Part shown: positions 24,373-27,329 of the stretch, in pieces
How the letters are laid out: each line of letters begins with the position of its first letter
How positions within the stretch are numbered: the first letter of the stretch is position 1
Assembly: GCA_013375405.1 (NCBI GenBank)
Contig: JABXJU010000031.1
Span: forward strand, 1 to 27,329
Direction: 5' to 3'
DNA from: Candidatus Helarchaeota archaeon
GTDB taxonomy: Archaea; Asgardarchaeota; Lokiarchaeia; Helarchaeales; HEL-GB-A
Length of the DNA: 27,329 bases
The notes under the pieces: model-generated
What the model was told of the DNA's origin: nothing
Databases searched by the model: none
The model's input: only the letters and a program-made list of their open reading frames with translations
Position numbers and translations under genes: made by a program

Positions 24373-25149
24373 TCAGTTTTTTTTTCTTGAAAAATGAACC
24401 TCGTCTTTATCAATAAATTTTAGTGCTTTTTGAATTCGAGATTGTGATGGTTTAATCTCAAGAAAATCAATAATATGATTAATAGTTTCTCGAGGTTTTT
24501 TTATTAAATCTAAGAATTCTATATTAACGTGCTTTCTACCCTTTACAAACGTATCCATTCTAGAATGACCGTCAAGAATAACCTGCCGATATATGTTTTC
24601 ATTGTTAAAAAAATTTCCCTTGATAAGAAGAGTTTTTAAAATTCCCCAACCCATACCAGCAAGATTTCCCCACGAGAAATATCTAAACATGTATTTAACT
24701 GTTTTATACCATTCAATAAATTTTGCAGCTTTCATATGGGATCTTACACAACTTTCTACATCTCGTTTTAATACGATGTAATAGGGATTTGTGAGATATT
24801 TCTCCATGTATGGCATTGTATATATGCTCGTACCATCTTTCCAACCCCATAATGGACGCTCATTTTTACGTATGGTAAGTTTCATCCAACTTTTAAACCT
24901 TTCAACTGACGCTCTCACTTTTTCATCATCTGGTATATGTGCCCACCCAATAGTATAACAATCAGCATGATAGAGAATCTTAGCATTTAATTTGAAGAAA
25001 TCTTGATTTTCATAGTTGCCATACTTATTTACATGTGTCCCCAAAAGTAAATCTTTAGCAGAGCCCATGCGGATGCCCAATCGGTGTAAAATACCTGCTA
25101 ATAGGCTAGATCCACTTCGAGCTAACGATAATACAGGAACAGTCTTCAT
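24373..25149 (-). CDS. Sulfotransferase family protein
   Basis: A 258-residue soluble protein with the P-loop-like motif LARSGSSLLAGILHRLGI at residues about 7-24, the 5'-phosphosulfate loop of PAPS-dependent sulfotransferases. YYIVLKRDVESCVRSHMK near residue 125 matches the 3'-phosphate site (the R-x7-S pattern). The middle is aromatic-rich and a helical C-terminus follows. The acceptor is unknown; lipids, glycans and proteins are all possible. No ribosome binding site precedes ATG 25149, and a TATA box sits at about -26, so the message is probably leaderless. The gene ends eight bases from the stop codon of the convergent decarboxylase, and its last codons (KKN) lie in the T-run that likely terminates that gene. 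Confidence 0.75.
   Translation of the reverse strand: MKTVPVLSLARSGSSLLAGILHRLGIRMGSAKDLLLGTHVNKYGNYENQDFFKLNAKILYHADCYTIGWAHIPDDEKVRASVERFKSWMKLTIRKNERPLWGWKDGTSIYTMPYMEKYLTNPYYIVLKRDVESCVRSHMKAAKFIEWYKTVKYMFRYFSWGNLAGMGWGILKTLLIKGNFFNNENIYRQVILDGHSRMDTFVKGRKHVNIEFLDLIKKPRETINHIIDFLEIKPSQSRIQKALKFIDKDEVHFSRKKN
24377..24385 (+). terminator. T-run terminator of the decarboxylase, inside the convergent gene
   Basis: Nine T begin 13 bases after the decarboxylase stop codon. On the other strand the same bases encode the last Lys-Lys-Asn codons of the sulfotransferase. Confidence 0.5.
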
Positions 25150-25169
25150 GATTGGTAATGATTAAATTC

Positions 25170-25180
25170 AAAATTTAAAT
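25170..25180 (-). promoter_or_regulatory. TATA box for a leaderless sulfotransferase message
   Basis: On the minus strand ATTTAAATTTT is centred about 26 bases before ATG 25149, the spacing expected if transcription starts at the start codon. No Shine-Dalgarno sequence is present in between. Confidence 0.45.
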
Positions 25181-25314
25181 TTTATTGTTATTTTTTACGT
25201 TTTCGTTACATTCAATTTTCTTAAAACCAATTAGAAATATGATTTAAATGTTGGTATGAAAAACATTCAGTAATTCGACCAAAAAAACCAAGGTGAAGGA
25301 AAATAATTCGTGGT

Positions 25315-26493
25315 TTAAATCTGATTGAATGCACTTTGAAAGTCATCTATGAGGTCTTCAATATTTTCAAGCCCCACACTAACTCGAAGCATGTACTTAG
25401 TGATCCCTATTGCCTTCTTTACCTTTCGGGCCACTGAAAAATGTGTCAGGGAAAATGGGTCTTCGATAAACGTTTCTGCATCTCCTAAACTCACGGTATA
25501 AGCAGGAATTTCGAGATTTTTTATAAAATTTGTGACGTTAGATCCTTTCTTAAGATAAAAGGTAACGATTCCACTATTTCCATTCATTTGCGTTTTTGCT
25601 AACTCGTATTGTGGATGAGTCGGAAGCCCAGGATATAAAACACGTTCGACTTTATCCTTGGTTTCTAAAAACTGTGCAAGTTCTAATGCATTTGCATTAT
25701 GGCGTTCCATCCGGATTTCAAGAGTTTTCAACCCTCTGAGAAATAGCCAAGCATTAAACGGCGAAAGTGTGCTCCCCAAATCCATTGATTCTGACATTAT
25801 CTTTATAACATTTTTTGAAGTGCCAACTGTTATTCCACCCAAGGCATCTCCATGCCCCCCAATATACTTCGTGCAGCTGTGGATCACATAATCGATTCCA
25901 AAATCAATCGGCGTCTGATTATATGGCGAACAGAACGTGTTATCAATTACTGTGATCAGATCATGTTCCTTCGCAATCTCAGCAACTCGTTTGAGATCCA
26001 CTAATTTTAACGTGGGATTCATGGGACTCTCTGTGTATAACATGCGAGTATTTTCGGTGATCGTGTCCTCTATCTGCGTTTCATCTGCCATATTAATAAA
26101 ATGAACTTTAATTCCATAATTCTTAATATAATGGGTGAAAAGACTCCATGTTCCGCCATAAACTTCGTGATCTGTAATCAGTTCGTCCCCGGATTTCAAT
26201 AACGAAAGGATCGTCCCAGATATCGCCCCCATCCCTGAAGCAAAGGCAAATCCTTTTTCGGTATGCTCAAGATTTGCAATTTTTTGCTCAAATTCTCGGG
26301 TGGTGGGATTTCCTCCACGTGTATATATGAATTCCGGCCTAACTTTTGTCTCTCCTTTTAAAACACGTTTCACATCAAATGTAGTCGTTTGATAAATCGG
26401 AGTCGAAATTGGCGCATGTTCACCCTTTGCCACATCACTCCCATGGATGGCACGGGTCGCAAAACCACGAATAAACTTCTTTTCTTCACTCAT
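25315..26493 (-). CDS. Cys/Met metabolism PLP-dependent enzyme (cystathionine gamma-lyase/synthase type)
   Basis: A 392-residue fold-type I PLP enzyme. The family opens with FATRAIHGS and PISTPIYQTTTF; YTRGGNPTTREFEQKIANLE follows. FASGMGAISG binds the PLP phosphate, and K209 in HSCTKYIGGHGD is the Schiff-base lysine. The expected SLG-x-x-E segment near the end reads SLGDAETFIEDPFSLTHFSV, slightly different from the usual GG-x-ES-I form. The loop near residue 115 is YGGT, not the YGCT of methionine gamma-lyases, so cystathionine gamma-lyase, gamma-synthase or O-acyl-homoserine sulfhydrylase activity is more likely than methionine lyase. The exact reaction cannot be fixed. GGAAAGTGAG before ATG 26493 is the ribosome binding site. 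It follows the UroD-type methyltransferase by 46 bases on the same strand, probably in one operon. Confidence 0.85.
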   Translation of the reverse strand: MSEEKKFIRGFATRAIHGSDVAKGEHAPISTPIYQTTTFDVKRVLKGETKVRPEFIYTRGGNPTTREFEQKIANLEHTEKGFAFASGMGAISGTILSLLKSGDELITDHEVYGGTWSLFTHYIKNYGIKVHFINMADETQIEDTITENTRMLYTESPMNPTLKLVDLKRVAEIAKEHDLITVIDNTFCSPYNQTPIDFGIDYVIHSCTKYIGGHGDALGGITVGTSKNVIKIMSESMDLGSTLSPFNAWLFLRGLKTLEIRMERHNANALELAQFLETKDKVERVLYPGLPTHPQYELAKTQMNGNSGIVTFYLKKGSNVTNFIKNLEIPAYTVSLGDAETFIEDPFSLTHFSVARKVKKAIGITKYMLRVSVGLENIEDLIDDFQSAFNQI

Positions 26494-26539
26494 AGGCTCA
26501 CTTTCCTATTATATTATTTAAAAAAACTATTTATAATTT

Positions 26540-27329
26540 TTAGGCTCGATAGAAACCATATTTCATCACGGAATCTTTCATCGCTTTCAGATTAGCGGCT
26601 GGGATCTCATCAGGTAAGACACAAGCGGAACAGAGCATATACCCGCCGCCTTCCATACAACCCTTAATTTGTTTCCGGCAATATTTCTCAACTTCTTTTG
26701 GTGTTCCCATGGCAGTGAGTTGAGGAGGAATATTTCCCATCAAGCAGGCTCTATCCCCGAGAATTTCTTTAGCTTTGAATATATCTGTTAGATCAAGATG
26801 AAACATTATCTTCCCTTTAGGCAACTCTGTAAAATACTCCAGTGCATCTGTATAATCATTATCCAAATGGAATTGAACGATCCAACCCTTTTTAATAATG
26901 TAATCGGTAATCCTTTTTATTTGTGGCCAGAACATTTCAAACCTTTTAGGACCTATAAAATTGGTGGCAATTCGGGAGAATCCAAAGAGAACCATGGTTG
27001 TTCGTTTATGTTTTTGAGGAGGAAGTTGGAGATCTAGGATTTTCAAAATTTCATCCTCTGTACTTTCGCATGCCGCTAATACAGTTTCAGGGATTTTAAC
27101 TAGATCAACAAGAAAATTATCAAATCCTCTTAGAAATGATATGATATCAACAGGAAGCTCGACAATTCCTTCTGCAAGGGACAAAACATCCATTTCTTTT
27201 AGCCATCTACCTACACCTAGTTTAGCGTACTGTATCATATATTTTGTAAAATCTTGTTGCAATTCAGGTCTCTTTTTAAAGGCAGTAAAGCCACTTTCAA
27301 TTAAGAGGTTGTAATCAGCCCGTTTCATT
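26540..27329 (-). CDS. UroD-type (MtaA/MtbA-like) methyltransferase, N-terminus outside window
   Basis: The gene continues past the right edge. At least 262 residues are inside, and the MKRADY at the edge is probably internal, since family members are about 340 residues. SLAEGIVELPVDIISFLRG, NFIGPKRFEMFWPQIKRI and TDIFKAKEILGDRACLMGNIPPQLTAMGTP match the uroporphyrinogen decarboxylase superfamily branch that includes cobalamin-dependent methyltransferases. The zinc motif of MtaA/MtbA is H-x-C plus a later Cys. Here the first part reads FHLDND (His-Leu-Asp), while CSACVLPDEIP keeps cysteines at the later site, so metal binding may differ. It could transfer methyl groups from a corrinoid protein such as that at 15311-15940. 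It heads a probable operon with the Cys/Met PLP enzyme. Confidence 0.75.
   Translation of the reverse strand, partial: MKRADYNLLIESGFTAFKKRPELQQDFTKYMIQYAKLGVGRWLKEMDVLSLAEGIVELPVDIISFLRGFDNFLVDLVKIPETVLAACESTEDEILKILDLQLPPQKHKRTTMVLFGFSRIATNFIGPKRFEMFWPQIKRITDYIIKKGWIVQFHLDNDYTDALEYFTELPKGKIMFHLDLTDIFKAKEILGDRACLMGNIPPQLTAMGTPKEVEKYCRKQIKGCMEGGGYMLCSACVLPDEIPAANLKAMKDSVMKYGFYRA

Noticed and set aside
25315..26493. Calling the Cys/Met enzyme a methionine gamma-lyase
   Set aside because: The active-site loop is YGGT rather than the YGCT that carries the characteristic cysteine of methionine gamma-lyases.

Overview
The window looks like a chromosomal segment of an AT-rich archaeon, most likely an Asgard (Lokiarchaeia-like) lineage. 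This is inferred from gene content and was not tested by any search. The supporting signs are archaeal TATA-type promoters, T-run terminators with no hairpin, short GGTG/GGAG ribosome binding sites, an F420-type LLM oxidoreductase, a corrinoid protein and a UroD-type methyltransferase. Large asparagine-rich surface proteins rich in N-glycosylation sequons are also present, as are cytoplasmic domains resembling the longin/adaptin-sigma fold, which is typical of Asgard genomes. No tRNA, rRNA, CRISPR array or transposase was found.

Layout. Bases 1-545 hold the end of a nitroreductase and a decayed stretch. Bases 546-8700 hold two type I membrane proteins with related longin-like cytoplasmic domains (546-4463 and 6355-8700). 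Between them lie a small DUF6512-like membrane protein and an F420-type LLM oxidoreductase. Bases 8766-10402 hold a two-gene unit with its own promoter: a small protein starting with a serine-rich GFVSNSSSSSF motif, an intergenic hairpin, and a radical SAM enzyme. Bases 10496-10585 carry what looks like the decayed C-terminus of a third relative of the longin-type proteins. Bases 10588-13301 hold a metallo-beta-lactamase-fold hydrolase with an Asp-to-Glu change in its metal motif, a DUF4177-like small protein, a small winged-helix protein and a surface protein, with a 390-base regulatory-looking gap. Bases 13382-15148 (minus) hold a membrane protein and a diacylglycerol-kinase-family lipid kinase. 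Bases 15311-15940 encode a corrinoid protein.

Bases 16014-20435 (minus) form a tightly coupled pair: a 1243-residue NosD-like beta-helix surface protein whose stop codon directly abuts the start of a winged-helix regulator. Bases 20578-22568 (minus) hold a DUF6485 cysteine-rich protein followed by a FATP-type acyl-CoA synthetase. Bases 22709-27329 hold a PLP-dependent decarboxylase, a sulfotransferase, and a UroD-type methyltransferase (cut by the window edge) followed by a Cys/Met-metabolism PLP enzyme.

The strongest candidates for something undescribed are (i) the surface proteins with a large ectodomain, one membrane pass and a longin-like cytoplasmic domain, which could link the cell exterior to an Asgard GTPase or trafficking machinery, and (ii) the SNSSSSSF protein with its radical SAM partner, which has the architecture of a substrate-and-modifying-enzyme pair. 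The coupled NosD/winged-helix pair is a third candidate.
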